Made by a program: the position numbers and the translations under genes. This document shows positions 1 through 6,869 of a DNA stretch of 13,687 nt, piece after piece. Within the stretch, counting starts at the first letter, position 1; every line of letters begins with the position of its first letter. The notes under the pieces are model-generated. The model was not told where the DNA came from. It was given only the letters and a program-made list of their open reading frames with translations, and did not search any database. The DNA comes from Deltaproteobacteria bacterium CG_4_8_14_3_um_filter_43_13 (GTDB taxonomy: Bacteria; Desulfobacterota; UBA8473): contig PFIF01000216.1 of assembly GCA_002782605.1 (NCBI GenBank), positions 1 to 13,687 of the forward strand, read 5' to 3'.

Positions 1-7
1 ATCTTAC

Positions 8-13
8 CCTCCT
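8..13 (-). promoter_or_regulatory. Strong ribosome binding site for a gene starting at the left edge
   Basis: On the minus strand positions 13 to 8 read AGGAGG, followed by five bases and then AT as the last two bases of the window. If the next base outside the window is G on that strand, an ATG start lies at the edge with ideal spacing. The gene would be the next member of the liv operon; a LivK-type binding protein or LivF ATPase is expected because neither is present here. The site is seen; the start codon and the gene identity are inferred. Confidence 0.6.
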
Positions 14-21
14 TTTTAATC

Positions 22-41
22 TTCCAAGGCTGTGCCTGGAA
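22..41 (-). other. Intercistronic hairpin after livM
   Basis: TTCCAGGC and GCCTTGGAA (minus strand) pair around a three-base loop with one bulged base. The hairpin lies between the livM stop and the ribosome binding site at 8-13. No T-run follows, so it is not a canonical terminator. It may set transcript stability between livM and the next gene, which is an inference. Confidence 0.35.
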
Positions 42-72
42 ATCAATAGGTTTTACTCTGTTACCTTTGTGG

Positions 73-1128
73 TTAATACGAAAAAGGCCATAGCCTAAAA
101 TAACTCTTTATCACCTCCCATCTGTGAGCTAACCCTCTAGGCTCAAAAATCAGAAATACAAGAATAATCAATCCAAACGCCAATGGTCCTAAGGCAGCAG
201 CAGCAACACCGGCCAATGAAGGCACAACGGTTCCCAGCCATGGACCAATACTCTTAACAAGCAGGTCCAATGTACGTATAAACACCGTACCAAATACTGC
301 CCCTGGTACACTGCCCATCCCTCCTACAATGACCATCCCTAAATACCATATTGAGTCAATTAGCGTGAAATAGTCAATATTTATAGCCCTCATCCAATAC
401 GACCAGAGGCTTCCTGCAATCCCTGCATAAAAAGAACAGATAAAAAAGGCGAGCAATTTATAACGAAACAGACTTATCCCCATTGCCTCCGCTGCCAGAT
501 CGTTATCTCTAATGGCAGTGAAGGCCCTGCCAATGCGAGTACGCACCAGATTTCTAGTAAGGAATGTTACAAGAATCATTATAGGCATGATCAAATAAAA
601 AATACGTCCCTGGCTATTAAAAACGAAAGAGCCAATTTTGGCGGAGGGGACAACCAGTGTATTTGTCCCTCCTGTCAGATCAGGTCTTATATTGACGATG
701 AGCCACGGAATAATAAGCTGCGCGGCTAGTGTAGCCATTGCAAGATAGAACCCTTTGATCCTTAATGATGGTAACCCGAAAATTATGCCAACTATTCCTG
801 CACTCAGCCCAGAACATGGTAATGTCAACCAGAATGGAAATTTCAAATAAACTGAAAGCAGTCCTGTGCTGTAAGCACCAGCCGCCATGAAAGCAGCCTG
901 TCCAAGGGAAATCTGTCCGGTATAGCCTGTTAATATACTCAGGCCATGTACGGAAATGATGGAAATGCCAATCAGATTTATTAGGGCCAGGTATTTTCCG
1001 CTTACAAGGAGAGGAAGAGAAAAAAGGAGGACAATGCCAACAACAAAAGAAACCCAATGTACTGGAGTCCTGATAATAGCAATATCTTGAGCATAGGTTT
1101 CGTCAAAAGTGCCGCAGGGACGGTACAT
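73..1128 (-). CDS. livM: Branched-chain (LIV-type) ABC transporter permease LivM
   Basis: The 351-residue protein is one of the two membrane subunits of a LIV/HAAT-family importer and would form a heterodimer with LivH in the inner membrane. About eight to ten hydrophobic segments are visible from residue 24 to 327. The family signature GYTGQISLGQAAF is at 68-80, the cytoplasmic coupling loop (RIGRAFTAIRDNDLAAEAMG) is at 198-217, GGMGSVPGAVFG is at 269-280, and the closing EPRGL is at 329-333. The N-terminus (CGTFDETYAQDIAI) resembles deltaproteobacterial LivM proteins as I remember them, which supports the start. AAAGGA, embedded in the end of livH, lies seven bases upstream of the ATG. livH ends four bases before. 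The transported compound cannot be read from the permease; the acyl-CoA synthetase in the operon suggests an organic acid as well as, or instead of, an amino acid. Confidence 0.93.
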   Translation of the reverse strand: MYRPCGTFDETYAQDIAIIRTPVHWVSFVVGIVLLFSLPLLVSGKYLALINLIGISIISVHGLSILTGYTGQISLGQAAFMAAGAYSTGLLSVYLKFPFWLTLPCSGLSAGIVGIIFGLPSLRIKGFYLAMATLAAQLIIPWLIVNIRPDLTGGTNTLVVPSAKIGSFVFNSQGRIFYLIMPIMILVTFLTRNLVRTRIGRAFTAIRDNDLAAEAMGISLFRYKLLAFFICSFYAGIAGSLWSYWMRAINIDYFTLIDSIWYLGMVIVGGMGSVPGAVFGTVFIRTLDLLVKSIGPWLGTVVPSLAGVAAAALGPLAFGLIILVFLIFEPRGLAHRWEVIKSYFRLWPFSY

Positions 1129-1132
1129 ATAG

Positions 1133-2011
1133 TTATATCCTTTCTATCCTTTTTAGCCCGAATAATCCTTCAGGGCGAAATATCAAGATTAAAAGCAAGA
1201 TTATATAAGGGGTAATCTCTGCAAAATGAGGACTGATGTAGCCTCCTGATAGGTTTTCTAAAATTCCCACTACAAGACCGCCTATGAGCGCCCCTGGTAT
1301 CGATTCAAGCCCCCCAAATAAAACGGCAGGAAAGGCCTTCAGCGCTATGAGAGGGGTAGGTCCCACACCAAGTCCAACCCTGGCACCCATAAAGATGCCA
1401 CCCAGGGCGGCAACAAACGCAGCTATTCCCCATGTAACACCAAAGACCGACTTTACATCGATTCCAATGGATTGGGCTGTTTGTTGGTTTTCTGCGGTAG
1501 CCCTCATAAACATACCCATCCTGTATCTTTTGAAAAAGACACCCAGGGCAAGGAATACGATGATTGAAAGGAAAAACGTCCAGAGAAGTTCGTTCGATAT
1601 GACGACGAAACCGGCCATTACAGGAGAACCCGGGATTACCTTTGTCGGATAGGGGAGAGTTGATGGTCCCCATGTAAACAGCATCAATCCTCTAAAGACC
1701 TGAGAAAGGGCCAGAGTAGCCATAATAGCAGCCAGGATAGGCTGCCCAATCAGTCTACGAAGGGTTAATCGCTCTATAAGAAATCCAATTATTATCGCTC
1801 CAGTTAAAGCCAAAAGCAAACTCAACCAGACCGGAAACTTAAACCATGTTAGGCAAGACCAACAAAAAAACCCTCCGAGCAACACTAACTCACCAACAGC
1901 AAAATTAAACACTCGTGTTGCTTTGTATATAAGCACGATACCTATTGCTGCAAAGGCATATAGCCCTCCCACCATAACCCCATTGACAAAAAACTGAAGA
2001 AATAGCTCCAT
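1133..2011 (-). CDS. livH: Branched-chain (LIV-type) ABC transporter permease LivH
   Basis: The 292-residue protein is the second membrane subunit of the importer and has the normal LivH length. Hydrophobic helices run from residues 5-28, 37-55, 61-80, 92-112, 139-160, 189-212, 225-250 and 265-279. Hallmarks are VFNFAVGE at 34-41, the cytoplasmic loop with MRATAENQQTAQSIGI at 169-184, FGGLESIPGALIGG at 232-245 and the terminal RPEGLFG at 279-285. The ATG is preceded by AAAGGAGAGG with good spacing. Fourteen bases separate it from the stop of the acyl-CoA synthetase and four bases separate it from livM, so the genes are co-transcribed. The fold and role are clear from the family. The substrate is not. 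Confidence 0.94.
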   Translation of the reverse strand: MELFLQFFVNGVMVGGLYAFAAIGIVLIYKATRVFNFAVGELVLLGGFFCWSCLTWFKFPVWLSLLLALTGAIIIGFLIERLTLRRLIGQPILAAIMATLALSQVFRGLMLFTWGPSTLPYPTKVIPGSPVMAGFVVISNELLWTFFLSIIVFLALGVFFKRYRMGMFMRATAENQQTAQSIGIDVKSVFGVTWGIAAFVAALGGIFMGARVGLGVGPTPLIALKAFPAVLFGGLESIPGALIGGLVVGILENLSGGYISPHFAEITPYIILLLILIFRPEGLFGLKRIERI

Positions 2012-2025
2012 ATCCTCTCCTTTTA

Positions 2026-3918
2026 TTAAAGAGACGTAACCTTAAGTGTACAGCTCATCGATCCCTTTCGACCATCTTGATAGGTTACAGCTGTTTCAAC
2101 ATCGTATTCTTCTTCGTTTCCAAAGAGTGCGTTGATGAGATCTCCATATTTTTCTTCAAGAAACGTCCTCCGCAGTTTTCTGGACCTGGTTAACTCTGCT
2201 TCGTCGGGATCTAATTCCTTGTGGAGGTTAATAAACTTATTTATCCTGGCCCAATCAGGGAGGGATTTATTTACCTTTTTTATCTCTTCTGCAATTAATC
2301 CTATAACCTCTTCCTTCTGAGACAGATCGGCAAAGGTTGTATAGGGTAAGCGTTTTGCCTCTGCCCAGCGGCCTACATTGTCCATATCTATATTTACTAA
2401 TACGCCAACGTAGTCATTATCTTTATCCCCTATGGCAATAGCATCCTTTACAAAGGGGCTGAACCTCAGCCTGATCTCTGTGTATTGCGGTGAGAATTTA
2501 CGACCGTTGGAAAGTTCCCTGAGATCTTCCATCCGATCTATGACAATAAGATGGCCATCCTCATCTATATGGCCAAAGTCCCCTGAGCAATACCAGCCAT
2601 CTATCGTTTTACTCTGAAAAGCCTCGGAGTCTTTATAGTAGCCTACACATAAGCCCTCGTTTTTGACCAATATCTCTCCTTCCGGAGACAACTTAATCTC
2701 TACCCCAGGAAGTGCAATACCAGAGGTCTCGGGCTTTATGTCACCTTCTCTGTGGGCGGTAACGAGCCCCATCTCTGAACTGCCGTATAGTTGTTTGATG
2801 TTTACGCCTATCGCCTGAAAAAAACGAATAATGTCAGGACTTATTGCTGAACCAGCGGTGTATGATATTCTTATCCTCGATAAGCCCAATTTGTCTCGAA
2901 GTGGCCTGAATACAATCCAATAGGCGATGAAGTACAGGAACTTGAAAAGAAGTCCTGGTTTCTTTTTGACAAGACGCATCTCACCCATTTTATGTCCGAG
3001 AGGGAGTAAAAGATGATAAAAGAAACGCTTGATCCTGACTGAGTCAGCCATTTTTGCCTGGACCATGCGGTTGACACTTTCCCACTGTCTTGGTCCATAA
3101 AACAATATACTTGAACCGAGTTCACGAATATTTTCCTGAACTGTTTCAGGCTTTTCAGGAAAATTTACAGCCATCCCCGAATACAGAGAACACGCTACCC
3201 CGATAACCTGTTCACCTACCCATGCCATCGGGATAAAAGCCAGATAGGTATCCCTGTCACTCAGATTATCCACTTCTTCCACTGCCTTCGCAGCCCTGAC
3301 GAGGCCTCTGTGGTTTAACATGGCTCCTTTGGGAAGAGCTGTTGTTCCTGAGGTATAAAGAATCAAAGCTAAATCGTCCCCATTTCCCTCTTCTATAACT
3401 GATTCAAAAAGGTTCGAATGTGACCCCTCATATCTTTGACCTTCAGATAATGCCTCCTCAAAACTCATCAATAAGGGATCATCATAATACCAGAGTCCCT
3501 TTTCATCCCAATAAAGAACCTTTAGGATAAGAGGGATTGATTCCTTGATCTGTAATACCTTGTCTACCTGTTCTTGATCATGGACAATAATAAATTTAGA
3601 GTCAGAATGGGTCACATAGTATTCTACTTCCTTTGGTATGCAGTCAGCAAATATCCCAACGGTCACTCCTCCTGCTGACAGGATGGCCAATTCTGCCCAA
3701 TATGCCTGAGGCTTTGTTTCCCCGAGTATTGAAACCGTATCTCCCTTTTTTAAACCAAGGCTTATAAGACACAGTGAAAGATACTTAACCGATTTATAAT
3801 AGTCTTCCCATGTATATCTCTTCCATATACCCCTATCCTTTTCTCTCATAGCCACAGTATCTCTTCCATACCGTAAGTAATTTCTTCTCAGAAGTTTGGG
3901 GAGCGTATCTTTAGGCAT
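2026..3918 (-). CDS. AMP-forming long-chain-type acyl-CoA synthetase inside the liv operon
   Basis: This 630-residue member of the ANL superfamily would activate a carboxylic acid through an acyl-adenylate to its CoA thioester, using ATP and CoA. The AMP-binding loop YTSGTTALPKG is at 188-198, YGSSEMG (A5) at 378-384, the SGDFGHIDEDGHL motif (A7) at 445-457, hinge IDRMEDL (A8) at 460-466 and the likely catalytic lysine K581 in TRSRKLRR at 577-584. A hydrophobic stretch at 323-340 fits the membrane-associated region of long-chain or bulky-acid synthetases. After the usual end near residue 597 there is a short tail (603-630). Its ATG overlaps the livG stop by one base (TAATG), which implies translational coupling. 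The class is secure. The acid is unknown: fatty, aromatic and branched-chain acids are all possible. Placement between the ATPase and permease genes suggests that it activates what the transporter brings in. Confidence 0.9.
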   Translation of the reverse strand: MPKDTLPKLLRRNYLRYGRDTVAMREKDRGIWKRYTWEDYYKSVKYLSLCLISLGLKKGDTVSILGETKPQAYWAELAILSAGGVTVGIFADCIPKEVEYYVTHSDSKFIIVHDQEQVDKVLQIKESIPLILKVLYWDEKGLWYYDDPLLMSFEEALSEGQRYEGSHSNLFESVIEEGNGDDLALILYTSGTTALPKGAMLNHRGLVRAAKAVEEVDNLSDRDTYLAFIPMAWVGEQVIGVACSLYSGMAVNFPEKPETVQENIRELGSSILFYGPRQWESVNRMVQAKMADSVRIKRFFYHLLLPLGHKMGEMRLVKKKPGLLFKFLYFIAYWIVFRPLRDKLGLSRIRISYTAGSAISPDIIRFFQAIGVNIKQLYGSSEMGLVTAHREGDIKPETSGIALPGVEIKLSPEGEILVKNEGLCVGYYKDSEAFQSKTIDGWYCSGDFGHIDEDGHLIVIDRMEDLRELSNGRKFSPQYTEIRLRFSPFVKDAIAIGDKDNDYVGVLVNIDMDNVGRWAEAKRLPYTTFADLSQKEEVIGLIAEEIKKVNKSLPDWARINKFINLHKELDPDEAELTRSRKLRRTFLEEKYGDLINALFGNEEEYDVETAVTYQDGRKGSMSCTLKVTSL

Positions 3919-4733
3919 TATTTAACCTCCGATGTATCTTGAAAAACAGAACTCTGATCTGAACCTAAGTATGCACTTATAACCTTTGGATTTGCTTTTA
4001 TTTCTTCCGGAATACCCTCAGCGATCTTTTCTCCAAAATCGAGCACAATGATTCTATCTGCAATATCCATGACGACACCCATGTCATGTTCTATCAGCAC
4101 TATTGAGATACCTTTGAGTTCATGGATGTCCAAAATGAACCGGGCCATATCCTCCTTTTCCTCAACGTTCATTCCTGCCATAGGTTCATCCAGTAAAAGC
4201 AGTTTCGGTTCCAAAGCAAGGGCTCTGCCGAGATCGACCCTCTTTCGCTGCCCGTAGGGTAGTGACCCTACAACACTTTTTCTGATAGGTTCCAACTCCA
4301 ACAGGTCAATTATATCTTCCACTACTTCCCTGTGTTTTATCTCCTCTTTCCTGGCTCTCCCAAAAAATAAAGATCCAGCGATAGGCCCGTGTTTCATGTG
4401 TATATGTCTTCCTGCCATAAGATTTTCAAGGGTGGTAAGTCCGGTGAAGAGTTCAATATTCTGGAAGGTCCTTGTTATGCCTAGAGACACAATCTTATGG
4501 GAGTGTAAATTGGTTATCCTTTCCCCTTCAAAATAAATATCACCCCTTTGGGCACGGTAAAACCCTGTTATACAGTTCAGGATACAGGTTTTTCCTGCAC
4601 CATTTGGGCCAATGATAGCCAAAATCTCCTTTTCTTTAACCTCAAAACTCACGCCTGAAAGCGCTCCTACGCCGCCAAAACTGAGATGTAGATCATCAAC
4701 CTTGAGTTTGGCCGTGTTACTTTGATCTCTCAT
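3918..4733 (-). CDS. livG: Branched-chain (LIV-type) ABC transporter ATP-binding protein LivG
   Basis: The 271-residue cytoplasmic ATPase energises the LivHM importer. Walker A GPNGAGKT is at 42-49, the Q-loop TFQN at 89-92, the signature LPYGQRKRVDLGRAL (in place of LSGGQ, usual for LivG) at 158-172, Walker B LLLLDEP with catalytic E183 at 178-184, and switch histidine H216 in IEHDM. The C-terminal ANPKVISAYLG at 247-257 is the branched-chain transporter-specific tail. It is the first gene of the left operon: upstream lies a long gene-free stretch, and the start has AAGGGG nine bases before the ATG. A partner ATPase, LivF, is normal for the system and is not in the window. The short C-terminal extension after residue 258 is unremarkable. 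Confidence 0.94.
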   Translation of the reverse strand: MRDQSNTAKLKVDDLHLSFGGVGALSGVSFEVKEKEILAIIGPNGAGKTCILNCITGFYRAQRGDIYFEGERITNLHSHKIVSLGITRTFQNIELFTGLTTLENLMAGRHIHMKHGPIAGSLFFGRARKEEIKHREVVEDIIDLLELEPIRKSVVGSLPYGQRKRVDLGRALALEPKLLLLDEPMAGMNVEEKEDMARFILDIHELKGISIVLIEHDMGVVMDIADRIIVLDFGEKIAEGIPEEIKANPKVISAYLGSDQSSVFQDTSEVK

Positions 4734-5006
4734 ACAAATGAACCCCTTATCCAGTATTTGAAGATCGGGAGAAAGCTTAGCTCCGCTTCATTACACAATT
4801 GGAATATCAATACAGGATGAAGATGAGCATGATTGGAATAGTAGGATCAGAAATGTAGTACCACAGGTAAAACTACCCAGAATTCAGATGGAAAACGCTA
4901 CACAGAATGAAATAAAACCCTTTTTATCTCTACCTTAATAAGAATTAGATTTGTTTTTTACCATAAAGACACATTACATGCAATAAATTTTTTTCTTTTT
5001 TTTCGG

Positions 5007-5042
5007 TAGTGTCAGTCGTTCGTTGTCAGTAGTCAATTGTGA
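5007..5042. repeat. Degenerate heptamer-repeat arm
   Basis: Read on the minus strand this segment breaks into seven-base words: TTGACTA, CTGACAA, CGAACGA, CTGACAC, TACCGAA. A loosely matching inverted copy lies at about 5150-5173, next to and just touching the mutase stop codon; 14 of about 19 positions match by eye with one gap. It looks like an eroded version of the palindromic elements seen at 7487, 9719 and 10933. The word structure is visible, but the pairing is weak. Confidence 0.35.
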
Positions 5043-5136
5043 TCGTATATCTAAATACTTAGGCGAAGTATCAAAATGTAAGCATCTTTGTTGTTATTTA
5101 GTTGAATTTATTGATTTTTTGATGTACTGCAACGAA

Positions 5137-5151
5137 TCCACCTAAGGTGGA
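5137..5151. other. Short palindrome after the mutase gene
   Basis: TCCACCTAAGGTGGA is a perfect 15-base palindrome around one base. It would form a six-base-pair hairpin with a three-base loop, 20 bases past the mutase stop on the minus strand. No T-run follows on either strand, so an intrinsic terminator is not supported. It could be a protein-binding site or part of a factor-dependent terminator. Confidence 0.3.
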
Positions 5152-5171
5152 ACAACTATCAACGGAGACTA

Positions 5172-6839
5172 CTAAGAAAAGAAGGGGTGGCTTAGCACCT
5201 CAAACGGGTCGTAGGTGTATCCAAAACCCATGCGTATAGTTCCAAGTATCTCTCCTGTAGTGGCATAGGCATTAACAGCCTCTATAATGAAAGGGAGCAG
5301 GTTTTCTCTCTGTTTCTTCTCAGCCGCCTCATTCAATCTCTTCAATCCCTTTCTAACCACATCGTTATCTCTGGTCTCTCTCAGTTCCTTAAGGGCAGCT
5401 TCCCGCTTTTCTGATACCTCAGACGGGGTTTTGTGATAGTCTCCCTGTACATCCTCTTCCGGGGGGACAGTGAATTCATTCACACCAACTATTATCCGCT
5501 CCTTGCTTTCTACCTCTTTTTGATACTGGTATGCAGCCTTTTCCATCTCCTGATCTATCCATCCCTTTTCAATGGCAACAATCATACCTCCCATATCATC
5601 AATCTTTTTCAGTATCATCGTGGCCTCTTCCTCTATTCTGTTGGTCAAAGACTCCAGATAGTAAGACCCGGCCAATGGGTCGGCTACGTTGGCAACCCCT
5701 GTTTCACAAGCCAGAATCTGCTGTGTCCTGAGCGCCAGCCTGTGAGACTCCTCTGTGGGTATGGCTATGGGTTCATCATAAGAACAGCAGTGAAGGGATT
5801 GAACCCCTCCCAGGACTGCTGCAAGGGCCTCATATGCAACCCTTATTACGTTATTCATGGGTTGTTGGGGCACCAGAGAACACCCCGCAGTATGGACACC
5901 GAATTTAAAGGTAAGCGACTTGGGGTTTTTAGCCTTATACCTCTCTTTCATGATCTTAGCCCATATCCTCCTTGCCGTCCGGAGTTTTGCTATCTCTTCA
6001 AAAAAGTCTATATGGGCGCTGCAGTAAAAGGCAATCCTTGGCGCAAATTCATCAATATCCAATCCCCTTTTCAGGACGTTTTCTATATAGGCTATTGCCA
6101 TTGCAAATCCAAAGGCGATTTCCTGAGCGGCATTTATACCGGTTTCTCTGAGGTCATATAGGTTAACGTTGGTAGTATACCAAAGGGGCATATACTTACT
6201 GCAAAATTCTATGATGTCAGCCGATGTCTGTAAACACAGGTCCACATGATTTGTACTCGGTGAATAACCGCAATACCTCCCTTTCAATGGCTCATTCTGT
6301 ATGGTTCCCCTTAACTTAGCTAAGTCAATCCCCCTTTTTTGGGCAATAGCAAGGTACTGGGCTACCACTATGGGTGAGACCGTAGTCGAGACATTAAAGG
6401 ACATACTGACCTTTTCGAGAGGAATCCCTTCAACCATCTCCTCCATATCTTTGAGAGACGAAAAAGGCGCACCTACAGCACCTGCCTCTTCTTTAGCCAT
6501 AGGATGGTCAGAATCAACACCCATAGCAGTGGGAAGATCATTGATGATATTTATACCACTCTGTCCCTGATCTATAAGGTATTTTACTCGCTCATTGGTG
6601 TCCTCTGGGGTACCAAAACCCGCAACCTCCCTCTTAGTCCAGACTCTACCCCTGAACATTGTTGCGTGAATACCCCGGGTAAAAGGATAATCACCTGGAT
6701 CTCCTATCTCTCTCTTATAATCAATATCTTTTGTGTCCTCAGGTGTGTATACCTCTTCTACCGGAAACCCTGACCATGTCTTCGGCCTGGAAGCCCCCTC
6801 AGAATAAGCCTTTACTAGTTTTTCAAACTTATCCTCCAT
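5172..6839 (-). CDS. Adenosylcobalamin-dependent acyl-CoA mutase, large subunit, with divergent active site
   Basis: The 555-residue protein is homologous to the catalytic TIM-barrel part of methylmalonyl-, isobutyryl- and 2-hydroxyisobutyryl-CoA mutases, which move a carbon skeleton group on a CoA ester by a B12 radical mechanism. Scaffold motifs are DSDHP at 109-113, GTIQNE at 178-183, APRIAF at 266-271, FFEEIAKLR at 279-287, GGVQSLH at 344-350, RTQQI at 371-375 and DPLAGSYY at 387-394. The C-terminal B12-binding domain is absent, so a separate small subunit is required; none is in the window. From remembered numbering of Propionibacterium methylmalonyl-CoA mutase, Tyr89 is V72 here, Arg207 is G191 and catalytic His244 is D229 (NLYD instead of SGYH), while Gln197 is kept as Q181. 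True methylmalonyl-CoA mutase activity is therefore doubtful. The start has GGGGAG five bases upstream. The gene lies 30 bases behind efp and is probably co-transcribed with it. Confidence 0.88.
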   Translation of the reverse strand: MEDKFEKLVKAYSEGASRPKTWSGFPVEEVYTPEDTKDIDYKREIGDPGDYPFTRGIHATMFRGRVWTKREVAGFGTPEDTNERVKYLIDQGQSGINIINDLPTAMGVDSDHPMAKEEAGAVGAPFSSLKDMEEMVEGIPLEKVSMSFNVSTTVSPIVVAQYLAIAQKRGIDLAKLRGTIQNEPLKGRYCGYSPSTNHVDLCLQTSADIIEFCSKYMPLWYTTNVNLYDLRETGINAAQEIAFGFAMAIAYIENVLKRGLDIDEFAPRIAFYCSAHIDFFEEIAKLRTARRIWAKIMKERYKAKNPKSLTFKFGVHTAGCSLVPQQPMNNVIRVAYEALAAVLGGVQSLHCCSYDEPIAIPTEESHRLALRTQQILACETGVANVADPLAGSYYLESLTNRIEEEATMILKKIDDMGGMIVAIEKGWIDQEMEKAAYQYQKEVESKERIIVGVNEFTVPPEEDVQGDYHKTPSEVSEKREAALKELRETRDNDVVRKGLKRLNEAAEKKQRENLLPFIIEAVNAYATTGEILGTIRMGFGYTYDPFEVLSHPFFS

Positions 6840-6869
6840 AGTTACTCCCCAAATTATTTAAGTCGTTCA

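Larger units (their letters stand above)
4737..5171. other. Gene-free interval between the mutase gene and livG
   Basis: This stretch of about 435 bases has no open reading frame of note on either strand. It is AT-rich, with a nearly pure T tract on the plus strand at 4988-5003. It holds a heptamer-repeat arm (5007-5042) and a short palindrome (5137-5151). As the region upstream of livG it should carry the liv operon promoter, but I found no convincing one. The best minus-strand pair, TTGATA (5074-5069) and GATATA (5051-5046) with a 17-base spacer, has a poor -10. I see no riboswitch or tRNA. Confidence 0.6.

Noticed and set aside
680..1673. Minus-strand frames of 125 and 122 codons inside livM and livH
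   Set aside because: They are out-of-frame with the permease genes, rich in Cys and Trp, and lack family motifs; the permease frames are unambiguous.
4888..4938. Tiny plus-strand open frame of 16 codons in the gene-free interval
   Set aside because: No ribosome binding site, opposite to all neighbouring genes, and too short to support.
5137..5151. Palindrome after the mutase considered as an intrinsic terminator
   Set aside because: No T-run follows the hairpin on either strand; it is listed only as a palindrome.
5433..6161. Open frame of 242 codons on the plus strand opposite the mutase gene
   Set aside because: It is antisense to a clearly conserved protein; the translation is rich in Leu, Tyr, Phe and Cys with no family resemblance, and there is no supporting operon context. 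It is a shadow of the mutase codons.
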